This document shows positions 44,081 to 56,507 of a DNA stretch of 64,000 bases, piece by piece. The DNA is from Stenogyne calaminthoides (Eukaryota; Streptophyta; Magnoliopsida; Lamiales; Lamiaceae): assembly GCA_037126765.1 (NCBI GenBank), contig JBBCBC010000021.1, positions 19,361,434 through 19,425,433 of the forward strand. Reading direction: 5' to 3'. Each line of letters begins with the position of its first letter. Positions within the stretch are counted from its first letter, which is position 1. The notes under the pieces were generated by a model that worked only from the letters and a program-made list of their open reading frames with translations, did not search any database and was not told where the DNA came from. Both the position numbers and the translations under genes were made by a program.

Positions 44081-45240
44081 TACCCGTACTTGAATATGCA
44101 ATTTCTGGTTGATTTGTTGGTGAAATATGTTTTGGTTGCCTTGAATATCCAATTTCTGGTTGATTTGTTGCTGAAATGTAATATGCCATCTGTATTTCAC
44201 TCTGAGCATGCATCTGGTTGCCTTGAATGTTGCATATGTTGATGTATTTGCAGCCACCACTGACATTATTGTGAGTTAGGAGGCTAATTTACATCATTGG
44301 GCTTATCCCAATGATGAAATTATTCTGAGGGTGATTATTCATGAGTAAACTTGCATATTGTAGTTGGTTTATTGATGAATTATGATCTGGTTGCCTTGAA
44401 TATGCAATTTCTAGTTGGTTTGCTGCTGAATTGTGATCTGTCATATGTATTTATTCTTTGAGTATGATCCGGTTGCCTTGAATTTTGCATATGTTGATGT
44501 ATTTGTACCACCACTCACATTATTGTGAGTTAGGAGGCTAATTTACATCATTGGGCTTATCCCAATGATGAAATTATTCGAGGGTGATTATTCATGAGTA
44601 AACTTGAATATTGTAGTTGGTTTATTGATGAATTATGATCCGTTGCCTTGAATATGCAATTTCTAGTTGGTTTGTCAATTGAATTTTGATCCGCCATATG
44701 TATTTATTGTTGAGTATGCATCCGGTTGCCTTGAATGTTGCATATGTTGATGTATTTATGACCACCACTCACATTATTGTGAGTTAGGAGGTTAATTTAC
44801 ATCATCGGGCTTATCCCAATGATGAAATTATTCTCGAGGGTGATTATTCATGAGTAAACTTGCATATTGTAGTTGGTTTATTGATGAATTATGATCCGTT
44901 GCCTTGAATATGCAATTTCTAGTTGGTTTGTTTGTTGAATTGTGATCCGCCATATGTATTTATTCTTTGAGTATGCATCCGGGTTGCCTTGAATGTTGCA
45001 TATGTTGATGTATTTATAATACCACTCACATTATTGTGAGTTAAGAGGCTAATTTACATCATTGGGCTTATCCCAATGATGAGTTTTGGTGGGAATTGTA
45101 AGTATATTTCAGATTTGACTTTTGGTTGTGTTAAATGTGATCTGATTGTGTTTGCAGCCACCACTCACATTAATATGAGGTAGGAGGCTAATAAACATCA
45201 TTGGGCTTAACCCAATGATGAAATTTTTCTGAGGGTGATT
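44081..45240 (+). repeat. Tandem array, ~255-bp unit with two hairpins
   Basis: TTGCCTTGAAT anchors recur at 44136, 44391, 44643 and 44899, giving units of 252-256 bp, with partial units on both sides and a stray end at 45313-45350. Each unit holds CTCACATTATTGTGAG and CATCATTGGGCTTATCCCAATGATG-type perfect stems (second stem CATCATTGGG / CCCAATGATG, loop CTTAT). The first and fifth copies show TTTGCAGCC before the first hairpin, like a splice acceptor. Confidence 0.8.
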
Positions 45241-45873
45241 ATTCATGGCAAGTATGAATATAAATGTGCATATTCTAGTCAAAACATAAATGTGCATATT
45301 CTAACATGAAATTTCCAGTAACCACTCACATTATTGTGAGTTAGGATGCTAGGTTACATCATTGTACTTCCCAAAATGATTACAAAATCGATGTTTACTG
45401 CTTAAACACTACCTAAACTCCTAATCCAACTGATGGATAATCATATGTTTATGCAGTAAACATACAAAAAAGGTGAGTTACAATTGAAAGTGTATTGAGT
45501 TTTTGGTGGGAATTGTAAGTGAATTCAGATTTTAATTTTCATTTTTAGCTCTAAATTTTTTCTCGAAACCGCTCATTTTTTTCTTTAGAAGAACACGGGA
45601 TTTTATGTTTCTTTGGTGGTTTAAGTTTCAGATTTCTTTTTGCTAATCCAAAAGCACCTTTATTACATAAAGTTGAATTGTCTTGAATACCCCTCCACTC
45701 AACCCACTTTACACCATTTAATATTATTATCTCCCACTTTTCTTAAACTCCGGATCTATAGGAAACGGACAATCAAAAAAAGGACGGAGGGAGTACTTAG
45801 TAAGTTTGCCCTGTCTATTACTTTCCTAGTATATTTTTTTGTCTTTTAGCAATTTATTTGTGGTCATAACTAG
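45241..45873. other. Spacer
   Basis: Non-coding. Contains a last partial hairpin unit at 45313-45350. Otherwise nothing recognised. Confidence 0.5.
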
Positions 45874-46032
45874 TATTGCCACTGGGCTCCTCAATTGAGT
45901 GGGAGACCTAAGTTCGATCCCTTTTGAGAACGAATTGGAGTATGAGAATTATAAGGTGACTTTGTGAATTTGTGGAATGTTTGGGTGTTTGGTGTACTAA
46001 CTACTAACTTTGTCCGATCAAAAAAAAAAAAA
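45874..46032 (+). repeat. tRNA-derived SINE, copy 2
   Basis: Same order as copy 1: GCCACTGGGCTCCTCAATTG, AGTTCGATCCC (B box), GGTGTACTAACTACTAACTT, then GTCCGATC and an A-run. The shared body with copy 1 is clear by eye. Confidence 0.7.
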
Positions 46033-46134
46033 GAAGATATTGAAAGACAATATTAATTAACCGTTATTGTTTCTCTTTTATATAACGGCTAATTAGATGT
46101 TCTTGTATGCAGCAGAACAATTGTATGTATCAAG

Positions 46135-46241
46135 TGCACCGTGCAATTCAAATACATTTTTTAAACGTGCAACATATTTTTGTGAACATTTTAGTATAAA
46201 TAAATTGAACATTTTAAAATGCATTTGAATTGCACGGTGCA
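46135..46241. repeat. MITE-like inverted repeat 2
   Basis: 107 bp with 26-bp arms that differ at one base: TGCACCGTGCAATTCAAA at left, its complement at right. Same TGCACCG ends as 41119-41293. Flanking duplication not evident. Confidence 0.72.
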
Positions 46242-46826
46242 CCCACTGCACAAGAGACCTACTCAATGCTTTAACCTAAAAGGTTTGCTTGAAAGCTAAA
46301 CCCTAGTTTATAACTTCTATAAATATGCAAGTGTGTACATGTTTATATGTTCACAGTAAATATAAATATAAAAGCAATTTTATTTTATTTTGATCGAGCA
46401 AATAGTGACTCAAACTCATAATCTCATAGTAAGTTATTCCACTTCATCTAACATAAAAGCAATTTATGCAAGCTTGAAGGTGTAATTAAGGTGATTTAGA
46501 TACAGGGGAGAAACTCTTATTGTAATTCAATGTCAAACTCTATGGTGGTAATCCCAAAAGATCATTTAAAAATATTTCAGGATTGTACATAATTAATAGT
46601 TGAATAACGAAGTCCCTCAATACTCATTACAAATTTACAATCATCAAATAACCCTCACAACCATCTAGTTATTTTGGTGCACTTGATATCGATATATATC
46701 AACGGAAATCTGTTACTCCATCAAAAGCAAAAAGTTCACTCCCATTTGCTGAAACGTAATTTTTTTTTCTGAAAGTAAATTGTAGAACCATATTTCGATA
46801 ATTAGTCCATGCCTAATATCACATCA
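46242..46826. other. Spacer
   Basis: AT-rich, non-coding, no element edges seen. Confidence 0.5.
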
Positions 46827-48393
46827 TGTTGGGAAATTTATAGTTTTGATGAAAGTTCCAAAAACACATGTAATAGGACCAGTCAGACCTGTTAGCTGAC
46901 TGATGTTTACATTACTGCGATAGGAGACCAGGGCTTGATAATGATTGTATAGAAAAAACCGATGTAATAGATAGGTCACATATTGAGGGGGAACTCAATA
47001 TGTATAGGTCAGATCTGAAGAATCAGAAGAAAGCTGATATCCGACAGGGCAGAACGTTAAACCAGAACGGAAGATCAGATCGAACTGATCTAGTCGATAA
47101 CTCAAATAAGTCATGAAGCTCAAACCTCGAATACTAGAAGATCGATGACTTCCAGAAGATAAGACCGTAAGACCTACATCGCCTCGAGTCACCAAATAGC
47201 TAAGTCAACAGCGCCAGAAGACTTATCAGTAGATCGACCGCTTCAGACCGATCAAAGTTAGCTCATAAGATGAAAAACCGATGTTTCATCTTATCATACG
47301 CCCGCGATCCGAACAAGAAGAATACCAACCTTAGTTGGAGGAACAACACCGCAGCAAGGCTTCCATCCAATAAGGAAGAGACACGTATGAACAGAGCCGA
47401 CATCATGGATTCGATGTTGCTCTCAAACGGCTATAAAATACACATTCACGCTTTTCATGCCGCCGACCTCAAGACGCCACATCAAGCCTCAAGCAAGTTC
47501 ATTTAAAATAGCCGAGATTCAAATCGCTTCTCCAACGGCTTTTTGATCTCAAGGTCTATAAATATGGGATCACACTTCGAGTGAAACACGGAAATGCTTG
47601 GACAAACAAAATAATCAAGAAGCTCAAACTATAGTCGATTTCCGCATCGAAGAACACAACAACAAGCTTATTTTATATTGTGTTCATCCCATAAGTTCTT
47701 AGCAAGAAATCTTTTCATCTAAATTTTTTAGTCATTTGTACGCAAGGAAAGATTTCATAGTTGAACTCTCAACAATCTTACCCAAACCCCAAAGTAGGAT
47801 AAGTTGTTTAAAGAAGATTTCACCAGGGGTTTCTAAGATCGATTTCTCGATCGGTTGAGGAGAACTCTTAAAACATCTGTTGGTGTCTTGGTTGACTAAC
47901 ACACTAAACTAAGTCCAAATTTCTTAAGTTTGTTAAGTTGGTGCCCCTTGTGAAAGGGAAGAGTGGATTTAGGACCGGGTTTGTCCCAACCACTATAAAT
48001 CTTGAAAGCCTTTATCGCTTTGATTAACTGCTCTCACATCGCACAATCTTAAAAGCGCATACATTCTAAGTTAAGATCGATATAGACCAAGCTTCCGATC
48101 CGACGGACCAAATTTCATTATCCGATTAAAAAGATAAAACTTGGAATCTGATGATTTATAAAAACGGTTTTTCACACGGGTAAAACTTAAGCTTCCGCAC
48201 ACACATCGCTTAATCTGATAGTTACCGAACCGACCGTCATGCGTTCAAGAAGTTGGTTATCGACCAAACCGATTCACTTCGCACTCTGATCGCGGCTATC
48301 CGCTCTCACACCGATCCGCACGAAAAAGTTTTTTTTAAGTCTATTCACCCTCCCCTAGACCGCACTCCCCTCACTTAACCCGCTCGGGACCTA
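46827..48393 (+). repeat. Sirevirus LTR 1
   Basis: About 1.57 kb. TATAAATA at about 47561-47568. In its first 280 bases the triplets CTG and CAG are common (about seven and nine by eye), unlike the paired LTR. The exact 3' edge, just before the primer site near 48394, is uncertain by a few bases. Confidence 0.85.
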
Positions 48394-48408
48394 TGTTGGG
48401 TATCGAAG
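48394..48408 (+). promoter_or_regulatory. Sirevirus primer-binding site, altered
   Basis: Reads TGTTGGGTATCGAAGCG where TTGGTATCAGAGCG is expected. Again CAG is replaced by CGA-like sequence. The second copy at 61269-61283 reads TTGGTATCGAGCGG. Confidence 0.7.
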
Positions 48409-48512
48409 CGGTTGGTTCTTCCGACCAATCGACTCGCGGTCATTGTGGTCAACCGAACCCATCTTTGAAAACCGCTTTTAAAAACTCATTCATTTTCCAA
48501 AATCACTCAAAG

Positions 48513-51000
48513 ATGGATAACACGTCCCAGATGTATCATGATCCGCCGTTCTCAATCGATGAGTATGCAGATTGGGCCATATATATGTCCAACCATCTAG
48601 GCTCGATCAAATGGGCGTAATGATGGAAGTCATCGGTAGAGACCCATCATCATTTACTACGACAATCCCGCAAGCAATGGAGGAGATCCGCATTTTCCTA
48701 CGCGAAGTCCCAGATTTAAAAGCCCAAACCCGATGGACACACGTAAGAAAGAAAATCGTGATACTCGACACCATTGCAAGACATATCATCATGAAGACAA
48801 TGGATAAGGTCACTAAAGAAAAGATTAAGATCTCAAATCACTGAAAAGCAATGCGATACTCCGCCGAGATCCGCGAGGGAAATGAATAGATAAAAGACAA
48901 ATTTTTCGCCGAACCGGTGAAGTTCGAGAAACCAAGATGCCGCTTTTCAACGAAAACCATCAACGAACTCGATGGAAGAATTACAATGTCTATAAACAAG
49001 CTTCGAGAACTTGGTAGAGATGTCCGAAAAGATATCAACTATAAGATCCTAAGGTCTCTCACCAAGAAGTGACATGAAAGGTCACTAGAATCAAAGATTG
49101 CTGCGACATTTCAAGAATGAAACCTAGTAGCTTGTTCTTGAAGTCTTAAAGCTCACGAGTTCGACCGATTGAAAGAGGTCAAGCGATGAAGACGAGGTCC
49201 CCGCAAAAACCTCGACTTCAAAATCGCTTGCTTTCAAGGCAACCAAGAGAACAAAAGGCCAAATGAACCCATTGGAAATATATTAAGTCAGTGTATCAGA
49301 TCGCTTTTACTTACCGCGAAGCTTGAGAAGTCGATATACAACTTGGTAAGTATCGAAGATTTTATAAGGACTATCAACATACCGAGATCGAGATGAGAGA
49401 TCGCATAACAGATCTCCGTAAAGAACCATCCGATGATCTAAGGATCACAGAGATGAAAGGGAAAGAGATAGTCGACGGGAAGGAAGAGATAACCAATCGA
49501 TAAAGAAACTCGTGACTACTATCGAAAAGCGGAAATCACCGATAGTCATACAGACGGAGTGATTCACCGAAGGAAAGGAACGATCAAGGAAACAGGTTTT
49601 AATCGCGGAGAAGTTCAAGTCACTATAAAGACAGACGCCCAGACCGACGCCGAGAGAGGGAAGAAAAGAGAAACAAAAGAGAGCAACGCTTTAGAGATGT
49701 AAGAGCCATGGTTGCCGATACGCCGAATCGACGATTCCTATCCGCCTCCCGAGGACTCCGGATATCCTTCACAGAAGACTTCACCGACAAGAAGCTTACC
49801 GACTTCTATGAAAACGAAGATCCGACATTCTCGCCGACGATGATGAACTCCCGCGATGGCCGTGGGAGGACCAAATCGAGGTAACCTCCAAACCCGCTTG
49901 CTCGCTTCTACACTGCATCATTAGCACACTCACCGGGGAGATCGACTGGCAATTTACTCGTAGCAATTGTTGAAGATCTCTCCAATGCAAAGAGAAACTT
50001 ATGCTATTGTGAAGCCGAGAATGATAAGTTCGAGACCGTAAATAATCACCTTGTCAAGAAAATGATCTCGGAAAAGCCTCCGAACTTAGATCACCAAACC
50101 CGCCGTAAGAATCGAGGAATTTAAAATTCTCGGTTAAAGCTTCGATCAGAAAAGCAGATCAAAGATCGATGGAAATTAACAGACAAAGAAGTTCGATGAC
50201 TTCAAAATCTTGCAAGCAAAATTCATGAGCTATTCCAATGCATGAAAGTCCGAAATCCTCCGAGGATAATCATGTAAGAAAATAGATGTTTTTCAAAATC
50301 ATCTCAAACCGCTAAAGACATGAACGCCTATTTTCGAATAAAGATTGATAAGGAGGACTCAAGCATGAAAACCCTCCACATCCTCAAAAGCCCCGACGAT
50401 TCATCTCGTAAAGATGTAATCGCATTTAATTTCAAAAAAAAGATACACCAAAAGCTAAACTTGTATCTAATAGGGGTAAGAGACCGCTTGAGAAGGTAAG
50501 GTGCGCCAACCGTAGTGAAATGTAAATGACCCCCAACCGGTAAAGCATCACCGAGAATCAACTAAGAACCCGCTTTCTTCAAGAGACCTCAACCCCGATC
50601 AACAGACGTGAATCGAAAAAGACAACCTACAAAAAAGGAAGTCTAATCTGAGACCCACCAAGGTCACCGCCTAATAAGCACGCTTCGTAAACCGCGAAAA
50701 CCATCTATGCGAAAAAGGATATGAATCTTTTGATGGTAGCAAATGATTCTACCCCTATAGTCGAAAATTTAGGGTCACGACCAACCACACCGGATAAAAA
50801 AAGAAGACAAACCGAAAAGTTAAATCATAAGTCTTCTAAGTCATCCAAGGTTCACACAAGTAATCATACAAATCGAAAAGATATGAGGATAAGTATGATT
50901 ATGTTGACAGTATGGAGACAAATCAGCCTTCGATCCGACCGATCACCATAGAAGTTGTCGCTTGTATGGATCCCCAAATCCAAACCTAACCCCTCGGACC
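48513..51000 (+). pseudogene. Sirevirus gag, copy 1
   Basis: ATG at 48513 starts MDNTSQMYHDPPFSIDEYAD, then WAIYMSNHL, the conserved gag opening of SIRE-like copia elements. After about 36 residues the frame is lost, and homologous fragments follow in all three frames to about 51000 (ARHIIMKTMDKVTKEKIK near 48780, FRDVRAMVADTP-type basic block near 49700). Very basic and long, as in this group. The knuckle is not readable. Whether the breaks are real is doubtful (see findings). Confidence 0.75.
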
Positions 51001-52400
51001 TAATCCGAAAGCGGGTACCTAAAGCCCGATCCGATTGGCAGGTTCGCGTGGTCCGCCAACAAAGCGAGGTGTGCAAAGAACTATCCGGGTACATCGATAG
51101 TGGATGCTCAAGGCACACGACAGAAGCAAACATCTCCTCGCCTCCCTACATAGAATGTAGAAAGTCGCGTGTGCTTTTCTATGATGATAACTTTGGTTAT
51201 ACCAAAGGGTTCTAACCTTAGAGAATGATGATGTACAAGTAACCGAGTCTCGTATGTCGGCGGTCCGGCACAACCTATTATCTAAGCTTTCACAATTTCA
51301 TGACAACGATTCAAGTTGAGTTCTCGATCGATCAATGCACTATCAAGAATCGAAAGTTACTCAACAGATTTTGCTAATCGGTTCAAGAAAAGGGACGATC
51401 TACACAAACCGATCGAACAGGGGCTTGTCCAAGAAATGCGTAAGCGATTGTTAAGAGTTCCAAAAGTAAAGAAATAGCTCGCACAAAAAGAATGAAATAT
51501 CCGAACTTTAAAACTCTTAATAAGATAAATAGATGTCTCTAAAGGGAAGGACTTCCGAATGAAGTGTTCTCAAAGGATCGATATGTTCGCATGTCGGCGG
51601 AAAACAGTCAAAGCTTCATTCAAAGGAATTTCCTGACCAAAGATCCAAATAGTAGTATCGCACCGCCTATATGGATCTGTTTTTGACCGCCATACCACCC
51701 CCTCAACGACGAAATACACTATGGTAATCGTGGATGACTATTCCAAGTTTATTCGGGTTATATTCTTACATAAGAAGAATGAGACGAAAACCAAGATACC
51801 CGAAATGCCGCTAAGAAGATTACAAAACGGAGGGTGTCAACAGAGTAAAAATCGGATCGATAAAGCGTACGTACTTCAACTCTTTTATTATCGATTTTTG
51901 CTCTAAGTTTGGTATACAAGATGAAACATCACCGCGAGGACGCCACAATGTAATGGAGTATTTAACGGAGAAAATGAAATCCTCAAAGAAGTTCGCCGAA
52001 CAATGTTAAATCAACATGCGATACCAAACCGCTTTCAAGCGTATAATCAACACCGCACGCCATACGCAGTAATCGATGTCTCCCACTAAGTGCTCACTTC
52101 AAAACACCCTATGAACTATGGAAGGGCGTAAAACCTCGTGTTTCTTACTTCCATGTTTTTGGGTGCAAGTGTTTCATACACAACAATGGGAAAAGTCATT
52201 GAAGACTTTTGAGGCCAAGTCCGATGAGGGTATATTTCTAGGGTATTCTCATCTAAAGAAAGCCTTCGTGGTCTACAACAAACGAACCCTAGTTGTGGAA
52301 GAAAACACCCCATGTAAAATTGATGGAGCATCTTCCGATCAAGAGAAATCGCCTCGTAACAAGAAGACTGATCTACCGTAACCTGATATTCGAAAAACGG
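51001..52400 (+). pseudogene. Sirevirus protease and integrase, copy 1
   Basis: The protease signature GYIDSGCSRHTTEANISS is at about 51087-51140. The integrase core is visible at 51721 (MVIVDDYSKFIRVIFLHKKN) with one catalytic Asp, and the C-terminal part at 52110-52320 (KPRVSYFHVFGC in one frame, then KSDEGIFLGYSHLKKAFVVY). The blocks are in order but in different frames. Confidence 0.78.
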
Positions 52401-52799
52401 ATCGCCTAACGATCAAGGAAAAAGGATCGTAAATCAGATCAATTTACATTCCGTATCTAACGATTCACCGATCAATCGATCCTAAGGTACGAACAACTGT
52501 CGATGAAAAAGTCGATTCACCGAGACAGAAGAATCGAACCATCCGCCTCGCGGGAACTTCGAAGTTCTCACGAACGTACACATCGCATACGATGATTCCA
52601 ACATCACCGAGACTTGTTCTTATCAAGTGGACTATAACCCTCACACCACTCCCAATCGCTAGTAATAAGATTTTATCGAAACGGACGATGTTCTCAAAAC
52701 CGACGAAATCGAAAAAGCAGGACTCGGATAACCACCATCCAACCGATCCGATAATCGGAGACCCGTCGATAAAATTAAAACTAGACATCGATTAGTGAA

Positions 52800-54367
52800 A
52801 GTGCCATGTATTGTCGTTATCTCCTATGAAGGAACCAACTACAATAGAGAAAGATTACAAGACGAAACCGGATTCTAAATGGCGCAGGAGAGCCGAACAG
52901 CCCGAGAGAAATGAAGTATGGGAACTAGTAGATGCACTGTGTCATCAAGACGAATTGGCACGAAAATGGATCTTCAAGAACAAGAGAGACGAGAAAAATG
53001 TTATCACCGTAAATAAGGCAAGACTTGTTGCTAAGGGTATTCACAATCGGGCGAATTGACACGATGAGACCTTTGCACCACCGCCGCCTTTGAAGCCATT
53101 CGGTTGCTTTTAAACTTATGCTTCCCACGAGGGTTCATCGCGGTATCGATGGACGAAAGAGTGCTTTCTTTAAACCGGTACTAGCAGAGGAAGTTTATGT
53201 CGAACAACCTCCGTGCTTTGAAAAGGGCAACCAAGTGTATCGCTTTAAGAAAAGCTTTTATGGTTCAAACAGTTCATGAGCTGGTATGATACACTCTCTC
53301 GCTCTTGATCGAAAGTGGGTTCACTAAAGGAAATGTTTTGACGTAACCTTATTCGCATTGTAAGATGGAGAAGATATTCGATGGTTCGATTTACGTGATC
53401 GACATCATCTTCTGATCTCCTAACAAGAACCTATGTGAAAGATTCAAAGAACCGATGCAAGGGAAATTCGAGATGTCCATGATGGGTCGATGAATTACTT
53501 TCAGGTCTCCAAGTTAAACAAAGTACGTATGGATATTCATCCGCTGCCAAAAAGTACACTAGGAATCTATTGGCTAAGTTTGAGTTCAAAATAGTAAGGA
53601 AGCCAAAATTCCTATGATGATGGATTCAAGACGGATCCGTATGAATACCGGGTCGAAAAACAAATCGGCGAATATAGGGCTCTCATCGATCTTTTTTATA
53701 CCGACCGCCAAAGGACCAGGATATCACTTTTTGCAAGAGGTGTATGTGCAAGATTTCAAGCAAATCCAATGATCAATACCTGAAAGAAGCGGATTCTTTT
53801 AGTATCTGAAGGAACAATAAACCTTGGTTTATTCTACCCATCGATGATAATATAGAGCTTAGTGGGTATTCTCGATTACGATTATGGAGGTTGCAAGATC
53901 GACGTAAAATCAACCTCGTGAACATGTGTCGTTCTTAGGAAGTAAACGATCTCGTGGTTTTCAAAGAAGCGGACATCGATTCTGACATCAACAACCGGGC
54001 GTAATATATGGTCTGCAGAAGTTGTTGTTCCCAATCGCCCGCTCACCAAGAAATGAGGGATTACAACATTGTAGCTAAGAACGCACTCTATATTCTCGCG
54101 ATGTGATAAGTATCATTGCAATCACTGGGAATCCGGCTCGCATACAAGATGCAAGACGCGGATGTCGACACCACTTCATAAGAGATCACGTTGAAAAGAA
54201 GAATATCGAATGGAAAAGATTCATACCGATATACGTATAAAAATATTCTAACCAAGCCACTAAATGAGATCGATTCGAGATTTATGAATGAAATGACTTC
54301 TGATCTTGGAGAAATGTCACCTAAAATGTTTGATGGAATGTTCTCCGAACTACCGTTAAGAGACTAA
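52800..54367 (+). pseudogene. Sirevirus reverse transcriptase and RNase H, copy 1
   Basis: RT starts near 52905 (RNEVWELVDA, KARLVAKGI). The active site near 53390 reads TACGTGATCGACATCATC, a distorted Tyr-Val-Asp-Asp-Ile-Ile. RNase H ends near 54250 with an ILTKPLNE motif and MNEMTSDLGEM, the usual copia C-terminus. Identity is firm from order and motifs, though no long frame survives. Confidence 0.78.
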
Positions 54368-54679
54368 CCAGATCGAGAGAAATCACCGAGTTTGGTATCT
54401 TAACCGATCTCAAGAGATCGATAAGCAAAAATCGATCGACTTACACGCTACCAGATCCAAATAATCGATCGATTTTAGTTTATCGATTTAAAGTCTATCG
54501 CTTTAAAGGAATCGATCGATTCAAGGTTTATCGATTAAATAAAATGCTCGGTTTAAAGGATTATCCGATTAAATCAATTTGGTTATAGTAATTTTTTGTG
54601 ATTCGATTTAATGATATTCAACAAGCAAGATTCGTAGATTAAGAGCTAACAATCGATAAGAAAGGTGAATTTACACAAC

Positions 54680-55340
54680 GATGAAATAATGTAACTTTTC
54701 ATTGATAAAAACCCCAAGGTGAGGTTACATTACGAAAGTTACAAGTACAAGAAGATCTTGAGGTCAAGACATAAATGTTAACCAAAAATCCTAAACCTAT
54801 AACCCTAAACCTTCATCCTAACCCCCCAAAGGAAGGAAAGAGAGAGATTTTAAACTCTCATTTTCCCCACTTAACAAGGGTGTGAGAGAGGCTTTTAAAG
54901 AACAGAATCCCAAGGCGGTCGCAAAAGTCAAGATCAAGAAAACCCGGAGCGACAGAGGCCTTGATAGGATTCTTAAGCCCGAGCCCTAAAAAAAGAGAGT
55001 AAGAGGGCTCTCCAACAGTTAAATGGAGCACGTGTGCCAAAGAGTTGGTCGTCAGATCTCATGGGCACATGTGTCTTATATTTTATACCGTGACTAAGTA
55101 TGATGGTTCCGGTTACGTCATCCAGATAGACACACAAGGTGCATACTTGTTAGGAGAAGTTTGTCTTCTCGGTTGCAACAAAGCAGATCCGCCGCCTCGG
55201 GTGGTAGAAAGCTTTAAAAGAATCGGGATGTGAAATCGAAGATGATGAAGAAAACAAAGAATAAGGGATGCAAAGGGTTGATTTGAGAAGGTGAAACCAT
55301 ATAAAAGGGTGTAAAAGTGTTTGCCTTTAAGTCTCACCGA
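54680..55340 (-). other. Possible antisense ORF of the Sirevirus
   Basis: The minus strand from 55337 to 54858 reads protein-like across two frames: LDDVTGTIILSHGIKYK near 55110 and GLGLKNPIKASVAPGFLDLD near 54950. It is followed at 54695-54720 by TTTTTATCAATGAAAAGTTA, resembling a transcript end. Some plant LTR elements carry antisense ORFs after pol. No family recognised. Confidence 0.3.
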
Positions 55341-56274
55341 AACAAGGGTTCACCAAGATACATGATTCTTACAAAGAAGATAAGTATGGTGAATGGGTGA
55401 TGTTGTGTAAAACATCGTCCAATTTATAGAGGCTAAGCAAGGATGCAAATGCAATTTCCATTTCAAGAAGCCTATCCGAGAAATTTGATCAAAAGGACAA
55501 ATGTAGAAATCACGCCGATCGATAATTGATAAATTTACTGTTGATTGACATATCGAGAGATTCGCATTTAAATTTATCGATGTCAAATCACGCCTACTTA
55601 GGGAATGAAGCTACTACTCAAGACTAAGTTTTAAGCAGAACACTTATCCCAAGAATCGCTTAATCGAAAAGGATCGATGAGGTCAACCAAAATCGACATT
55701 TACGAGCATGATCGATTTAGAGAGATCACCGAGCTTGAAACTCCAATAAATCGATATATCGGTCTATGTCGAAAAATATCAACAAGGGGGAACTTCAACC
55801 GATCGAGGAGGATCAAAAGGAAATCGACGAACTCAAGGAAAGATCGCCTAAGCTTGAAGTTTCAACAAAATCGATCAAATCGAAAAGATCACTTGAAAGG
55901 ATCACGATTCAGAAATTTCTTAAGGCTTAAAGCGAGAATGATTAAGATCAACAAGTGGAATCAACATCGACAAGTAATATCGATCGACACAACATCACCA
56001 ACCAGACACGATCTCTTTTCTCTTGTTCTTTACTTATTTATCTGGATCGTATCGATATTATTTGCCTTATCGCACTCCACTATCCTTGTGACGTGTGCTC
56101 GCAAATCATTTAACGCGACGCCAGGTACATGTATTAACCGCTATTTGATCGTGCTTTTAAATCCAAAAGTTTTTTTTACGCGCTTTTTCGACCCTACGAT
56201 CAAAACCGCTAAATCTGAGCGCATAATCTTTTCAAAAAACGCTTGATCTTCAAAATCTTGTCTTATTGTTCCCT

Positions 56275-56340
56275 CCGCCTATATAAGATTCATCAAACCT
56301 TACCGTAGTTTTTCTTCGCTTCACAAACTTGACATTACTT
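56275..56340 (+). promoter_or_regulatory. TATA-like site ahead of the extra Sirevirus ORF
   Basis: CCTATATAAGATTC at about 56279-56292 is followed by a C/T-rich, leader-like stretch, then by the extra ORF. It could be an internal promoter for that ORF. Sequence resemblance only. Confidence 0.3.
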
Positions 56341-56507
56341 TCAATCGAAAAACTTCAAATTTTCTACGCTTCAAAAACGATTTCTTAGAGTTCAAAATCT
56401 TCTCCAAAATTTGAATCTGTAATATTTTCATTTAAGCTTAATGATGAATCTTTCTTTCCGTTAAAAAACTTTGTTTTCAAAAAGTTGTTTTTCTAATTTA
56501 TGCTTCA

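Noticed and set aside
44081..45240. CRISPR-like array
   Set aside because: Regular repeats with hairpins, but units are ~255 bp and tandem without unique spacers, and the DNA is plant nuclear.
46380..46470. Another SINE
   Set aside because: Contains a weak B-box-like TGACTCAAACTC word only; no A box, tail or partner copy.
55677..56246. 189-residue open frame with a hydrophobic stretch, possible envelope
   Set aside because: The hydrophobic part comes from a T-rich leader-like region just before the TATA-like site. No signal peptide and no family resemblance, so I did not call it a gene.
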